The notes: generated by a model from the sequence alone, not told the origin. A stretch of 64,000 bases of DNA from Kribbella sandramycini (GCF_013131805.1 NZ_JABJRC010000002.1:744001-808000); one strand, 5' to 3'. Shown: positions 17,963 to 27,279, numbered from the stretch's first letter. A program made the numbers and translations.

Positions 17963-18043
17963 CGTTTGCTGGGCCCACCCACGTGTTTGCTGGGCCCGCT
18001 AGGCGAACCTTGGGTAGGCCAACTGCAGGCGGCTGGCCCACCC
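17963..18043 (+). repeat. left inverted repeat (81 bp) flanking the AbiEi/DUF559-like gene
   Basis: An 81-bp sequence beginning CGTTTGCTGGGCCCACCCAC and containing CGCTAGGC, ACCTTGGGTAGGCCAAC and GGCTGGCCCACCC. It is the reverse complement of 19101-19202, with about 6 mismatches outside one extra 21-bp unit in the right copy. It ends 13 bp from the stop codon of the enclosed gene. Each copy contains GGGCCC palindromes within 20/21-bp sub-units. Confidence 0.85.
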
Positions 18044-18056
18044 GCCGTTTCATGGG

Positions 18057-19010
18057 TCAGCCGGCGATGCGGGAGTCAGACGACCTGGCGAATGCCTGCC
18101 GAATGCTGTGCGCCGTCCAGATGTCGCGGTCGAGGTCTGCCCAGCGGATGCGGACGACTTGCAGGCCCATGGCTCTGAGCCGGTCCTCGCGAATCTTCTC
18201 CTTGAACAGGGCGTCCTGCGAGTCGTCAGTGTATTTGAGGGCACCGTCGAACTCGACGACCGTGGCTTCCGAGCGGAAGAAGAAGTCCACGCGACCAATC
18301 AGGCCTTCTGCGTCGGCGAAGCTGATCTGCAACTCCGGATCTGGAAGGCCGTGGTTGCGCATCAGAACCCGGAGGCGGGATTCACCGACGGATTCCGCGA
18401 GTGGACTGGCGAAAGCCAGCACCGCCCGGACCTTCGGCGCGCCGGCCCAGTTCTCGGCAGCAGTGAGGACCCGGTGGAGTTCCACGTCGGACACACCTCC
18501 TTGTCGCAGGGCCGCGTCGGCGCTCACCACGGCAGCCTCGAATGACGAACGAGTCGCGTACTCAGCCATCGCCCGGACGATGGACGTCGTGAGAACGCCG
18601 TCGAGCCGGGTGACATCTGAGTCATCGAGTAGGCCGCGGTGGTGCCTGACGCCTGCCGATTCGCCGCTGCGTCCCGTCGTCCGGGTCAGCTGGACTTCCT
18701 GCAGCTCGGCCTGCCAGACCGGTGCACCGTGCAGTACAAGCGCCGAATGGTGACTTACGACCGCGCTCAGCGGCTTCATGGAGTTCACAGCGGCGTGGAC
18801 GAGCATCCGGTGCCGCCTGATCTCCCGCTCCCAGACCGGCACTCCTTCGAGGGAGACGCGTTCGGCGTACTGTCCGTGCCGCAGACGCTCCCACCTGCCG
18901 TCGACGAGGCGCGCTCGAATCTCCTCGTGGGAATACCCGGTTGACGCAGCCTGCCGACTGCTGAACACGCCACCCTGACGCGCGGCGAGTTGTCTCAGCT
19001 GAGGGTTCAT
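18057..19010 (-). CDS. AbiEi-like winged-helix plus DUF559/Vsr-like nuclease-fold protein
   Basis: A 317-residue protein of a family abundant in actinobacteria. The N-terminus (about 1-75; RQGGVFSSRQAASTGYSHEE, RWERLRHGQYA) is the winged-helix region found in AbiEi-type type IV antitoxins. The C-terminus (about 215-310) resembles the DUF559/Vsr restriction-endonuclease-like fold, with GRVDFFFRSEATVVEFDG supplying the D-x10-E pattern, followed by KIREDRLRAMG and VVRIRW. Catalytic activity is unproven. No AbiEii toxin gene is adjacent. ATG 19010 was chosen; an in-frame TTG 48 bp upstream is possible. The gene stands alone between long inverted repeats at 17963-18043 and 19101-19202. Confidence 0.75.
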   Translation of the reverse strand: MNPQLRQLAARQGGVFSSRQAASTGYSHEEIRARLVDGRWERLRHGQYAERVSLEGVPVWEREIRRHRMLVHAAVNSMKPLSAVVSHHSALVLHGAPVWQAELQEVQLTRTTGRSGESAGVRHHRGLLDDSDVTRLDGVLTTSIVRAMAEYATRSSFEAAVVSADAALRQGGVSDVELHRVLTAAENWAGAPKVRAVLAFASPLAESVGESRLRVLMRNHGLPDPELQISFADAEGLIGRVDFFFRSEATVVEFDGALKYTDDSQDALFKEKIREDRLRAMGLQVVRIRWADLDRDIWTAHSIRQAFARSSDSRIAG

Positions 19011-19100
19011 CAGACCAGGATCGGTCTCCGGCGCGATGTGTGGGGGCGATCCGCGCAATGTGTGGATAACTCGGCTTGCTGGGCGGGCTCAGCGGACAGT

Positions 19101-19202
19101 GGGTGGGCCAGCCGTCTGCGGTTGGCCTACCCAAGGTTTGCCTAGCGGGCCCACCAAACCTGTGGGTGGGCCCACCAAACCTGTGGGTGGGCCCAGCAAA
19201 CG
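19101..19202 (-). repeat. right inverted repeat (102 bp) flanking the AbiEi/DUF559-like gene
   Basis: The reverse complement of the left repeat at 17963-18043, with one additional 21-bp unit (GGGCCCACCAAACCTGTGGGT, present twice here and once on the left). It lies 91 bp upstream of the gene start and 35 bp beyond the end of the ligase gene. Confidence 0.85.
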
Positions 19203-19237
19203 GGGTGGGGTGGGGTGGTTGGGGGATGGGGGAGTGG

Positions 19238-20773
19238 CTACTCGGGGTCGGGTGGGGTGTGGATGGTGCGGAGGGTTTGGAGGGTGTCTACTTCGGTGGG
19301 GGATTTGTCGGGGCGGTAGCGGAGGACTCGGGCGAAGCGGAGGGCCATGCCGGCGGGGTAGCGGGGGGAGGTTTGGACGCCGTCGAAGGCGATCTCGACG
19401 ACGAGTTCGGGGCGGAGGTGGACGGTGTGGGCGTCTTGGTGGGTGGCCAGTTGCTGGAAGCGGTCGGTTTGCCAGCGGAGGAGCTCGTCGGTGAGGCCTT
19501 TGAAGGTTTTGCCGAGCATGACGAACTCGCCGGTGGCTTCGTCGCGGGCGCCGAGGTGGAGGTTGGAGAGCCAGCCGGTACGGCGGCCGTGACCCCACTC
19601 GGCGGCGAGGACGAGAAGGTCGAGCGTGTGCGTCTGTTTGACCTTCACCCAGCCGGAGCCGCGGCGACCGGCCTCGTACGGGACGGTCAGCGATTTGACC
19701 ATCACGCCTTCGTGGCCGCGGCGGACGGCGTCGGCGAAGAAGGCCTGGCCTTCGGCCGCGTCGTCGGTCACGAGCCGGGGGATCTGGCGATCAGCGGGGA
19801 TCAGTTTGCTCAGCCACTCGTGGCGCTCGGCGCCGGACAGGCCGAGCAGGTCTTGCCCGTCCTGGTGCAGGACGTCGAAGAAGTACGGCGTCAGCGGCAC
19901 GCTCTCCGGCCCGGTCGCCGAGCGCGTCGCCGTCCGCGAGCCGGTGACCTGGAACGGCTCCGGCCGCCCGTCGGGCCGGAGGGCGATCAGCTCACCGTCG
20001 AGCACGACCTGCTGCGCATCCAGCGCGCGAACCGCCGTTACCACCTCCGGCACGCGGGCGGTGATGTCGTCGAGCGTCCGCGTGTAGACCAGGACATCAG
20101 AGCCATCGCGATGCACCTGGATGCGGATGCCGTCCAGCTTCCACTCCAGCGCGGCCGGTACGCCGGTCTTCCCGAAAGCCTCCGCCACCGAAGTCGCCGA
20201 CTGGGCGAGCATCGGCTGGACGCCGCGCCCCACCTCCAACCCGAACTGCGCCAGCCCGGCTTCACCCGAGGTCAGCACCGCGACGGCGACCGGAGCGGCC
20301 GCTCCACGCAGCATCGTCGCAGCCCGGATCTTCTCCAGCGGGACCCCCGTCGCCCGCGCGACGGCGTCCGCCATGACGCCGTCCAGCGCGCCCTGCCGCA
20401 GCTCACCGCCGACGAGCAACCGTAGGAACTGCTGCTCGCCCTCGGTCGCCCGCTCGAACAACGCATCCACCGCGGCGCGGCGCCGGGCCTGCGATCCCGC
20501 GCCCGAGATCTCCGCCAGCTCCGCGAACGCCTGATCGACCTCCTCGACCGTGAGCGACGGCTCGGACGCCGGCGCCGGCGCCTCCAGGAGCGTCCGCCAG
20601 CCGACCCCGGTACGACGTTGCCGCAGCTCACCGGACAGGTAGGTGACGACGATCCCGGTCTCGGACGCCGTGGCGGCGCGCGTCAGCAGCCCAGCGATGA
20701 ACTCGGCCTTCTTCAGCCGCGATCTGGTCCCGGCCAGCGCGGCTGACGTCTCGACCACCTCGGTGAGCAACAT
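19238..20773 (-). CDS. ligB: ATP-dependent DNA ligase (LigB type)
   Basis: A 511-residue ATP-dependent DNA ligase, close to mycobacterial LigB in length. An N-terminal DNA-binding domain (about 1-175) precedes the nucleotidyltransferase domain: adenylated Lys212 in EWKLDGIR, then VLDGELI, FFDVLH, GHEGVMVKSL and GSGWVKVK (motifs I-V). The OB domain ends the protein. It seals nicks using ATP, supplementing the essential NAD-dependent LigA in actinobacteria. The ATG at 20773 is the family-like start; upstream in-frame sequence is low-complexity. The 3' end is C-rich on the coding strand. Confidence 0.92.
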   Translation of the reverse strand: MLLTEVVETSAALAGTRSRLKKAEFIAGLLTRAATASETGIVVTYLSGELRQRRTGVGWRTLLEAPAPASEPSLTVEEVDQAFAELAEISGAGSQARRRAAVDALFERATEGEQQFLRLLVGGELRQGALDGVMADAVARATGVPLEKIRAATMLRGAAAPVAVAVLTSGEAGLAQFGLEVGRGVQPMLAQSATSVAEAFGKTGVPAALEWKLDGIRIQVHRDGSDVLVYTRTLDDITARVPEVVTAVRALDAQQVVLDGELIALRPDGRPEPFQVTGSRTATRSATGPESVPLTPYFFDVLHQDGQDLLGLSGAERHEWLSKLIPADRQIPRLVTDDAAEGQAFFADAVRRGHEGVMVKSLTVPYEAGRRGSGWVKVKQTHTLDLLVLAAEWGHGRRTGWLSNLHLGARDEATGEFVMLGKTFKGLTDELLRWQTDRFQQLATHQDAHTVHLRPELVVEIAFDGVQTSPRYPAGMALRFARVLRYRPDKSPTEVDTLQTLRTIHTPPDPE

Positions 20774-20804
20774 GACCCCAGTCTCACCCAGGCCACCGAC
20801 AGTT

Positions 20805-21773
20805 TCAGGGCGCCGGCGGAAGATCGTCCAGGAAGTCGCCGGACGGGGTGAACAACAGCGTCCCGGTGACCGCGGTGGAGAAGTCGAGGATGCGGTCGTG
20901 GTTGCCTTCGGGCTCACCGATGAACATCCGGCGCAGCATCAGCTCGGTGACGGCCGGCGACTTCGCGTACCCGATGAAATAGGTGCCGAACTCCGCCGTC
21001 CCGATCTGGCCGAACGGCATGTTGTCCCGGAGGATCTGCAGCTCGTTGCCCTCGGCGTCCTCGATCACGTTCAGCACGATGTGCGCGTTGGTCGGCTTGG
21101 CGTCGTCGTCCAGCTCGATGTCGTCGAGTTTGGTCCGGCCGATCGCGAGCTCCTGCTGCTCGACGGTCAGCGCGTTCCACGCCGTCATGTCGTGCAGGTA
21201 CTTCTGCACGATCACATAGCTACCGCCCGCGAACGCCGGGTCCTCCGCTCCGATCAGGACGGCGTCCTCGGCCTCGGATCCGGCCGGGTTCTCGGTGCCG
21301 TCGACGAAGCCGAGCAGATCGCGCATCTCGAAGTACTTGAACCCATGCACCTCGTCGACCACGGTCGCGGCGTCGCCGAGCACATTCATGATCTGCCGGG
21401 CCAGCTCGAAGCACTGGTCGAGATGCGACGCGCGGATGTGGAAGAGCAGGTCGCCCGGTGTGGAGACGGCGTGGTGGGTCGCGCCCTTCAGCTCGACGAA
21501 CGGGTGCAGTTCGGCGGGGCGCGGGCCGCTGAACAGCCGGTCCCAGGCGTCCGATCCGATACTCGTCACACAGGACAGGCCGCCCGCGGGCACCCGGAAG
21601 CCGACGGAGCGCGTGAGGCCGCTGACGCGTTGGAGCAGATCGCGAGCGGCCGCCTCGCCGTCGGCTTCGATGCGGACGACGAGGAAGATCGCCGAGCCGG
21701 TCAACGGCGTCAGCACCGACTGCGGCAGCGCCCGCGTCGTCGCCGCCGGTCCCGAGGCTGGATCAGTCACCAC
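20805..21773 (-). CDS. Dyp-type haem peroxidase
   Basis: A 322-residue dye-decolorising peroxidase. The signature GFVDGTENP carries distal Asp148; proximal haem ligand His221 (NAHIVLNV) and Arg239 (ILRDNMPFG) are in the same spacing as D153/H226/R244 of DyPB. It has no Tat signal, so it is probably cytosolic or encapsulated. There is no encapsulin gene next to it. The start is GTG 21773 with GGAGGAG six bases upstream. It is followed by ligB after 31 bp on the same strand, so co-transcription is possible. Confidence 0.93.
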   Translation of the reverse strand: MVTDPASGPAATTRALPQSVLTPLTGSAIFLVVRIEADGEAAARDLLQRVSGLTRSVGFRVPAGGLSCVTSIGSDAWDRLFSGPRPAELHPFVELKGATHHAVSTPGDLLFHIRASHLDQCFELARQIMNVLGDAATVVDEVHGFKYFEMRDLLGFVDGTENPAGSEAEDAVLIGAEDPAFAGGSYVIVQKYLHDMTAWNALTVEQQELAIGRTKLDDIELDDDAKPTNAHIVLNVIEDAEGNELQILRDNMPFGQIGTAEFGTYFIGYAKSPAVTELMLRRMFIGEPEGNHDRILDFSTAVTGTLLFTPSGDFLDDLPPAP

Positions 21774-21822
21774 TGCGCGCTCCTCCGAGTAGAACCTTGG
21801 GCCGATCTTCTAAAGTCCAGGC

Positions 21823-23115
21823 ATGGACCCGCAACCCGGCGAGCCGCGCCCCCAGGATTCTCCCCAACCGTGGGCACCGCCCGCCCAGCCGCCACCGCCG
21901 CCGGTGTACGGCCAACCGGGCCCATCCTCCCAGCCAGGCCCCTACCCGCCCTACCCAGCCCAGCCGGGCCAGTACCCGTCACCCCAGGGCCAGCCGGGCC
22001 AGTACCCACCGCCCCAGGGCCGGCCCGGCCTATACCCGCCGTACCCGGGCCAGCAGGGTCAGCCCGGCCCGTACCCCGGCCAGTACGGCCAGCTCCAGTA
22101 CGGGCCCGGTCAGCACCCGCAGCAGCCGTGGGCGCAGCCGGCGCCACGCGAACCCCGGGTCATCCCCGCCGCGCCCGGTACGCCGTTCCACCGCCTGGCC
22201 CGCACGTCGACCCACCGCTGGTGGCGCCCGATCCTCGGCACGCTGTCCCTCGGCGTCCTGGTCGGCTGCGTCACGGTCGGCGTCTTCATCGTCTGGCTGA
22301 TCGTGCACACCATCCTCGGCGGCGCGGAGCCCTCCGGCGACGTAAACGGCAACGAGATTTTCGGCAACCCGACCGAGGACCTCGCGCTGACTCTGGTGAT
22401 GCTCGGCATCCTGATCCCGCTGGCCCCACTGGTCGCCTGGCTCCTGCAGCGCCGTCCGGCCTGGAGCGTCGCCTCGGTCCTGAACAAGATCCGCTGGCGC
22501 TGGCTGGCCCTGTGCTGCCTGCCGGCCTTCGGCTATTTGGTCGTCTCGTTCGGGCTCGGCCTGCTGGTCGACCAGCTGCTCCCGGTCACCGAGGCGGCGT
22601 CCGAGCCGGACGCCTGGGTCGGCTTCGCCAAGTTCATCGGCCCGGCGCTCGTGATCATCTTCCTGGTTCCGTTCCAGTCGAGCGCGGAGGAGTTCGTGTT
22701 CCGCGGCTGGCTGATCCAGGCCATCGGCGCCTACGGGCCGGACAGTGCCGAAGGGCGCTTCCGGTGGCTGCGGCTGGTCTTCCGGTCGCCCTGGCCGGGC
22801 ATCGTGATCGGCGGCGCGGCGTTCGTCTCGGCACACGGGTACACCGGCTGGGCGATGCTCGACATCTTCCTGTTCGCCGTCGTCGCGGGCTGGCTGACCG
22901 TGCGCACCGGAGGGCTGGAGGCCGCGATCGCGCTGCACGTGCTGAACAACCTGTTCGCATTCTTGTTGCCAGCAGCAACGGGTGGCCTGGACAGCTGGGC
23001 CGATCAGGGCGGCGCGCCGTGGACGATCCTGCTCTCCGACATCCCGGCGCTGGCCTTCGTCCTGTTCGCGGTCACCTGGCTCGCGAACCGCAAGCAGGTC
23101 GCCCGGGTGAGCTAA
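21823..23115 (+). CDS. CPBP family intramembrane glutamic endopeptidase
   Basis: A 430-residue membrane protein. Residues 1-125 are Pro/Gln/Gly/Tyr-rich with QPGQYP-type repeats and probably cytosolic. About eight helices follow, with CPBP (Abi/Rce1-like) motifs: EEFVFRGW (catalytic Glu pair and Arg), the histidine in HGYTGWAMLD, and HVLNNLFAF. Relatives cleave or process membrane or prenylated peptides, and some are linked to bacteriocin immunity; the substrate here is unknown. Confidence 0.88.
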   Translation: MDPQPGEPRPQDSPQPWAPPAQPPPPPVYGQPGPSSQPGPYPPYPAQPGQYPSPQGQPGQYPPPQGRPGLYPPYPGQQGQPGPYPGQYGQLQYGPGQHPQQPWAQPAPREPRVIPAAPGTPFHRLARTSTHRWWRPILGTLSLGVLVGCVTVGVFIVWLIVHTILGGAEPSGDVNGNEIFGNPTEDLALTLVMLGILIPLAPLVAWLLQRRPAWSVASVLNKIRWRWLALCCLPAFGYLVVSFGLGLLVDQLLPVTEAASEPDAWVGFAKFIGPALVIIFLVPFQSSAEEFVFRGWLIQAIGAYGPDSAEGRFRWLRLVFRSPWPGIVIGGAAFVSAHGYTGWAMLDIFLFAVVAGWLTVRTGGLEAAIALHVLNNLFAFLLPAATGGLDSWADQGGAPWTILLSDIPALAFVLFAVTWLANRKQVARVS

Positions 23116-23157
23116 AACCGGGCGAGAACTGTCGGCACGGTCTGGCAAGGTACCGCC

Positions 23158-23865
23158 GTGACGAAGATTGAGGCGGTTCTGTTCGACTGGGGTGGCACGC
23201 TCGCCACCTGGCACGACATCGATCTGCGGGCGCTGTGGCGGTCCGTCGCGGTGCTCATCGACGAGGAGCGCGCCGACGAGGTCGCCCAGCGGCTCGTCGA
23301 CGCGGAGCACTCGATCTGGATGCGCTCCCGCGACGAGCACCTGAGCAGCACGCTGGAGGAGGTCTGCCTGCTCGCGGACGTCGTGATGTCGGCCGAGGCC
23401 GAGGCGGCGTACGAGCTGGGCTGGCAGCCGCACACGGTGCTCGAGCCGGATGCGATCGACACGCTTCGCGGCCTGCGCGAGCGCGGCCTCAAGGTGGGCG
23501 TGTTGTCGAACACGATCTGGTCGCGCCGCCGGCACGAGGACATCTTCGCCCGGGACGGCGTCCTCGAATTGCTCGACGGCGCCGTCTACACCAGCGAGAT
23601 CCCGTACACGAAACCGCACCCGGAGGCCTTCCAGGCCGCGATGAAGGCGGTCGGGGTCACCGACCCCGCAACCTGCCTGTTCGTCGGCGACCGGCTCTTC
23701 GACGACGTCTGGGGCGCGCAGAACGTCGGGATGCGGGCGGCCCACATCCCGCACAGCGCCATCCCGACCAACCAGATCGGCCACACCGAGGGAACGCCGG
23801 ATGCGACGGTCCACCAGCTGGCCGAGCTGCTGACGGTCGTCGACAACTGGAACACCTCGGCCTGA
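23158..23865 (+). CDS. HAD family hydrolase
   Basis: A 235-residue haloacid-dehalogenase-like phosphatase. The nucleophile is Asp10 in LFDWGGTL, with Trp in place of the more common acid/base Asp at +2 (DWG instead of DxD), so catalysis may be altered. Motif II VGVLSNT, motif III Lys in YTKPHPEAF and motif IV GDRLFDDVWGA are present. The start is GTG 23158 after an AAGG site. The substrate is unknown. It is followed by a strong bidirectional hairpin. Confidence 0.85.
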   Translation: MTKIEAVLFDWGGTLATWHDIDLRALWRSVAVLIDEERADEVAQRLVDAEHSIWMRSRDEHLSSTLEEVCLLADVVMSAEAEAAYELGWQPHTVLEPDAIDTLRGLRERGLKVGVLSNTIWSRRRHEDIFARDGVLELLDGAVYTSEIPYTKPHPEAFQAAMKAVGVTDPATCLFVGDRLFDDVWGAQNVGMRAAHIPHSAIPTNQIGHTEGTPDATVHQLAELLTVVDNWNTSA

Positions 23866-23880
23866 TCACCCACACACCGC

Positions 23881-23915
23881 GAAGGGCCTCCGGTCATGGT
23901 GACCGGAGGCCCTTC
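23881..23915. terminator. bidirectional terminator between HAD and sigB-like genes
   Basis: A 14-bp perfect stem (GAAGGGCCTCCGGT pairing with 23902-23915) and a 7-nt loop lie between the convergent stops at 23865 and 23938. There are only short T runs on either side. Confidence 0.85.
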
Positions 23916-23937
23916 GGAGGGGTTTCGGGTGGTGCCG

Positions 23938-24897
23938 TCAGGCGGCGAGCGTCGGGTCCGCCATCAGGCGCAGGCGGCCCAGGGCCTCCCGCTCGATCTG
24001 GCGGACGCGCTCGGCCGAGATGCCGTGCACGGCGCCGATATCGGCGAGCTTGGCCTGGCGGCCGTCATGCAGCCCGTAGCGGCGCCGGATGACATCTGCC
24101 GACCGCGGGTCGAGCTGGTCGACCAGGCTGAACAGGCCCGACCGGTCCGACGCGTCCGCGACCAGCTGGTCGGGGCCCGGCGCGGTCTCGGCCGCGATCA
24201 GGTCGCCCAGCGAGGTCTCGCCCTCGTCGTCGATCGGGTTGTCCAGGCTGATGTGATCCCGGCCGATCCGGATCAGCTCGGTCACCCGCTCCTCGTCCAG
24301 ATCCAGCTCGGCGGCGATCTCCTCGACCTCCGGCTCCCGCCCGAGCTTGCGCTCCAGCGTGCGGCGGGCCGAGCCGATCTGGTTCAGCTGTTCGACCACG
24401 TGCACCGGCAGCCGGACCACCCGGGCCTGCTGCGCGATACCGCGCGTGATCGCCTGGCGCACCCACCAGGTCGCGTAGGTGGAAAACTTGAATCCCTTGC
24501 GGTAGTCGAACTTCTCCACCGCCCGGATCAGGCCCGTGTTGCCTTCCTGGACCAGGTCCAGCAGGGGCATCTGGGACCGTCCGTAGCGACGGGCGATCGA
24601 CACCACCAGACGGAGGTTCGCGGTCACAAAGCGCTGCTGCGCCCGCTGACCCTCTTCCGCCAGCCACTCCAGCTCTTCCGCAGTGGCGTACTTGGGCGCT
24701 CCGCCCTTCTTTCGTCCAACCCGCCCCTCGGCCAGCAGTTGCTCCGCGAGGAGACCTGCCTCGACCGTCTCAGCGAGCTCGACCTCTTCCTCAGCCGTCA
24801 GCAGCGGAGTCCGCGCGATCTCTTCAAGGTAGAGACCTACGCTGTCCTTGCCGTCGATACCGTCGTCCGTGGAACGGACACGAGTCGTGCGAGCCAC
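23938..24897 (-). CDS. sigB: RNA polymerase sigma factor, SigB-like (group 2 sigma-70)
   Basis: A 319-residue group 2 sigma factor with complete regions 1.2-4.2: [20 protein letters not shown], the region 2 core ([45 protein letters not shown]), region 3, and region 4.2 HTH ([20 protein letters not shown]). It is short like mycobacterial SigB (about 323 residues), without the long N-terminal extension of the principal factor encoded at 40351. GTG 24897 is preferred: AAGGGAG lies just upstream, and longer starts would run through the promoter and the terminator at 25096-25138. Three 11-bp direct repeats lie 67-99 bp upstream of the start. Confidence 0.9.
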   Translation of the reverse strand: MARTTRVRSTDDGIDGKDSVGLYLEEIARTPLLTAEEEVELAETVEAGLLAEQLLAEGRVGRKKGGAPKYATAEELEWLAEEGQRAQQRFVTANLRLVVSIARRYGRSQMPLLDLVQEGNTGLIRAVEKFDYRKGFKFSTYATWWVRQAITRGIAQQARVVRLPVHVVEQLNQIGSARRTLERKLGREPEVEEIAAELDLDEERVTELIRIGRDHISLDNPIDDEGETSLGDLIAAETAPGPDQLVADASDRSGLFSLVDQLDPRSADVIRRRYGLHDGRQAKLADIGAVHGISAERVRQIEREALGRLRLMADPTLAA

Positions 24898-24963
24898 CGA
24901 AACTCCCTTCGTCGTTACATGGAGAGCAACGCTCGAGTGAGGTTCAAGATTCCACGACGAGTG

Positions 24964-24996
24964 TGTAAACACCCTGAACGTTCCCTGAGAGTTCCC
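24964..24996 (-). promoter_or_regulatory. three 11-bp direct repeats upstream of the sigB-like gene
   Basis: On the minus strand three consecutive 11-mers start GGGAACTCTCA, GGGAACGTTCA and GGGTGTTTACA. An 11-bp period is typical of OmpR-family regulators, and the TCAGGG half-sites resemble the CCAGG/TCAGG pairs before the response-regulator and DUF5666 genes at 52553-52568 and 53174-53189. GGGAAC is also the -35 type used by some ECF sigma factors. Confidence 0.5.
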
Positions 24997-25095
24997 GGCG
25001 CTGCCGACCGCGGGATTCCGGTACCCACCCGCTCGATCCGCACCACCGCGGGCAGGCACGCCGCCGGAAAGGCTGAGAATTCCTGCAGAAAACAG

Positions 25096-25138
25096 CTGAT
25101 CCGGTGTGTTCTCTGTGGTGGAGAACACACCGGATCAG
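25096..25138 (-). terminator. terminator of the oligopeptidase gene
   Basis: A perfect 18-bp stem (CTGATCCGGTGTGTTCTC pairing with 25121-25138) and a 7-nt loop, 17 bp after the oligopeptidase stop on the minus strand. Confidence 0.85.
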
Positions 25139-25155
25139 GGAGATATTCCGGGAAT

Positions 25156-27240
25156 CTAGGCCAGACCGAGGGTGTCCAGCTCCCAGGCGAGGCTGAACGC
25201 GATCTCGCGCCAGGCGTCGTACCGGCCGCTGCGGCCGCCGTGCCCGGCCTCCATCTCGGTCTTCAGCAGGACGTCGACGTCACCGCTCGCGGTTGCCCGC
25301 AGCTTCGCCACCCATTTGGCCGGCTCGACGAAGAACACCCGGGTGTCGTTCAAACTGGTGATCGCGAGGATTCGCGGATATTGCTGCGCCGTCACGTTCT
25401 CGTACGGCGAGTAGGACTTCATGTACGCATAGACCTCGGGGTCCTCGAGCGGGTTGCCCCACTCTTCCCACTCGATCACCGTCAGTGGCAGTGAGGGGTC
25501 GAGAATCGTGGTCAGCGCGTCCACGAACGGCACCTCGGCGACAATTCCGCCGAAGGCCTGCGGCGCCAGGTTGGCGACCGCGCCCATCAGCAGGCCGCCG
25601 GCGCTGCCGCCCTGCGCGACGATCCGCTCCGGCCGGCTCCAGCCGCTGCCGACCAGGTGCTCCGCGGCGGCGATGAAGTCGGTGAACGTGTTCCGCTTGG
25701 TCAGCGTCTTGCCGTTGTCGTACCAGTGCCGGCCCAGCTCGCCGCCGCCGCGGACGTGCGCGATCGCGAAGACCACGCCGCGGTCGAGCAGCGACAGCCG
25801 CGCGATCGAGAACCACGGGTCCATCGAGCTCTCGTACGAGCCGTAGCCGTACAGCACGACGGGCGCGTTGCCGTCCTTGGCGACGTCCTTGCGGGCGACC
25901 AGCGAGATCGGCACCTGCGTCCCGTCCGGGGCGGTCGCCCACTCCCGGTACTGCGTGTACGCGCCGAGGTCGACCCCGCCGAGCACGGGCTGCTGCTTGA
26001 GCAGCCGCCGTTCACCGGTCGCGACGTCGACGTCGTACGTCGTACTCGGCGTCACCAGCGAGGTGTAGCCGAACCGGTACCGGGTGTCGTGCCACTCGTC
26101 GTTGCGGCCTGGGGACACCGTGTAGATCGGCTCGTCGAACTGCAGCGTCTCCGGGGCGCCGAAGCCGTCGCCGGTCCGCCGCATGATCGCCAGTTCGGTG
26201 AGCGCGTCGCGCCGGCGATAGAGGATGACGTGATCGGCGAACGCATCCGCGCCGAGCAGCCGGCTGGTCTCGTCGCCCTGGATCAGCGTCGTCCACTCGC
26301 CGGGGGCCGCCAGCGACGCGGTGGCGAGGGAGAAGTTCGCGGCGTCCGCGTTGTGGGTGATCAGCAGCTGATCGCCCGCGTGCTCGACGTCGTACTCGAC
26401 GCCTTCGCGCCGCGGCGCGACGACGACCGGCTCACCGGCCGGGTCGTTCGCGTCGAGCAGCCAGACCTCGCTGGTCAGCTTGCTGCCGAGGGCGATCAGG
26501 ATGGCCTGCTCGTTGCGGGTCAGGTCGACGCCGACCCAGAACCGCTCGTCGGTCTCCTCCTTGACCAGGACGTCCTCGGCGGCGCCGAGCTGGTGCCGCC
26601 AGACCTGGAACGGGCGCCAGGCGTCGTCCACCTTGGTGTAGAAGATCGTCGAGCCGTCGGCCGACCACGCGGAGCCGTAGTGCACCTCGGGCAGCTCGTC
26701 CGGGAGCAGCTCGCCGGTGCTCAGATCCTTGATCCGGAGTGTGAAGCGCTCGTCGCCCTTGAGGTCGACCGAGTACGCGAGCAGGCGGCCGTCGGGGGAG
26801 ACGTCGACGGTGCCGAGCGAGAAGAACTCCGAGTCGCCGGCGACCAGGTTGCCGTCGAGGAGCACCTCCTCGCCCGCGATCTCGCCGTCGGTCGCGGGCG
26901 GCTGGTCGCCGTTCACCTTCACCCGGCAGTGGATCCCGTACTGCTGGCCCTCGACCGTACGGGCGTAGTACCAGTACTCGCCGCGCCGGGTGGGCACGCT
27001 CAGATCGGTCTGCAGCGTGCGGTCCGAGATCTCCTGAAAGATTGCCTCGCGCAACGATTCGAGGTGTTCGGTACGCGCCTCGGTGTACGCGTTCTCGGCG
27101 CGCAGGTACCCGAGCACCTCGTCGTCGGCCTTGTCCCGCAGCCACTCGTAGTCGTCGACGAACGTGTCGCCGTGATGGGTGCGCTCGACCGGCTTCCGGG
27201 CGGCGGTCGGCGGCTGCGGGGAACTGTTCAACTCGGACAT
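25156..27240 (-). CDS. ptrB: S9 family oligopeptidase B (protease II)
   Basis: A 694-residue prolyl-oligopeptidase-family serine peptidase, most like oligopeptidase B, which cleaves small peptides after basic residues. The N-terminal seven-bladed propeller (about 75-405) controls access. The C-terminal hydrolase domain has the nucleophile in GGSAGGLLMG, the Asp region in NDTRVFFVEPAK and the His in MEAGHGGRSG. It has no signal peptide, so it is cytosolic. ATG 27240 gives a family-typical N-terminus (PPTAARKPVERTHHGD). The strong hairpin at 25096-25138 ends the transcript. Confidence 0.93.
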   Translation of the reverse strand: MSELNSSPQPPTAARKPVERTHHGDTFVDDYEWLRDKADDEVLGYLRAENAYTEARTEHLESLREAIFQEISDRTLQTDLSVPTRRGEYWYYARTVEGQQYGIHCRVKVNGDQPPATDGEIAGEEVLLDGNLVAGDSEFFSLGTVDVSPDGRLLAYSVDLKGDERFTLRIKDLSTGELLPDELPEVHYGSAWSADGSTIFYTKVDDAWRPFQVWRHQLGAAEDVLVKEETDERFWVGVDLTRNEQAILIALGSKLTSEVWLLDANDPAGEPVVVAPRREGVEYDVEHAGDQLLITHNADAANFSLATASLAAPGEWTTLIQGDETSRLLGADAFADHVILYRRRDALTELAIMRRTGDGFGAPETLQFDEPIYTVSPGRNDEWHDTRYRFGYTSLVTPSTTYDVDVATGERRLLKQQPVLGGVDLGAYTQYREWATAPDGTQVPISLVARKDVAKDGNAPVVLYGYGSYESSMDPWFSIARLSLLDRGVVFAIAHVRGGGELGRHWYDNGKTLTKRNTFTDFIAAAEHLVGSGWSRPERIVAQGGSAGGLLMGAVANLAPQAFGGIVAEVPFVDALTTILDPSLPLTVIEWEEWGNPLEDPEVYAYMKSYSPYENVTAQQYPRILAITSLNDTRVFFVEPAKWVAKLRATASGDVDVLLKTEMEAGHGGRSGRYDAWREIAFSLAWELDTLGLA

Positions 27241-27279
27241 GCGGCGAGACTACCCGGCTGCGCCGACAGCCGCGCCGCC

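Noticed and set aside
18057-19010. AbiE toxin-antitoxin pair
   Set aside because: Only the AbiEi-like winged helix is recognisable; there is no AbiEii nucleotidyltransferase gene beside it.
17963-19202. Complete insertion sequence
   Set aside because: Long inverted repeats are present, but the enclosed gene is an AbiEi/DUF559-type protein with no transposase motif, and I see no target-site duplication.
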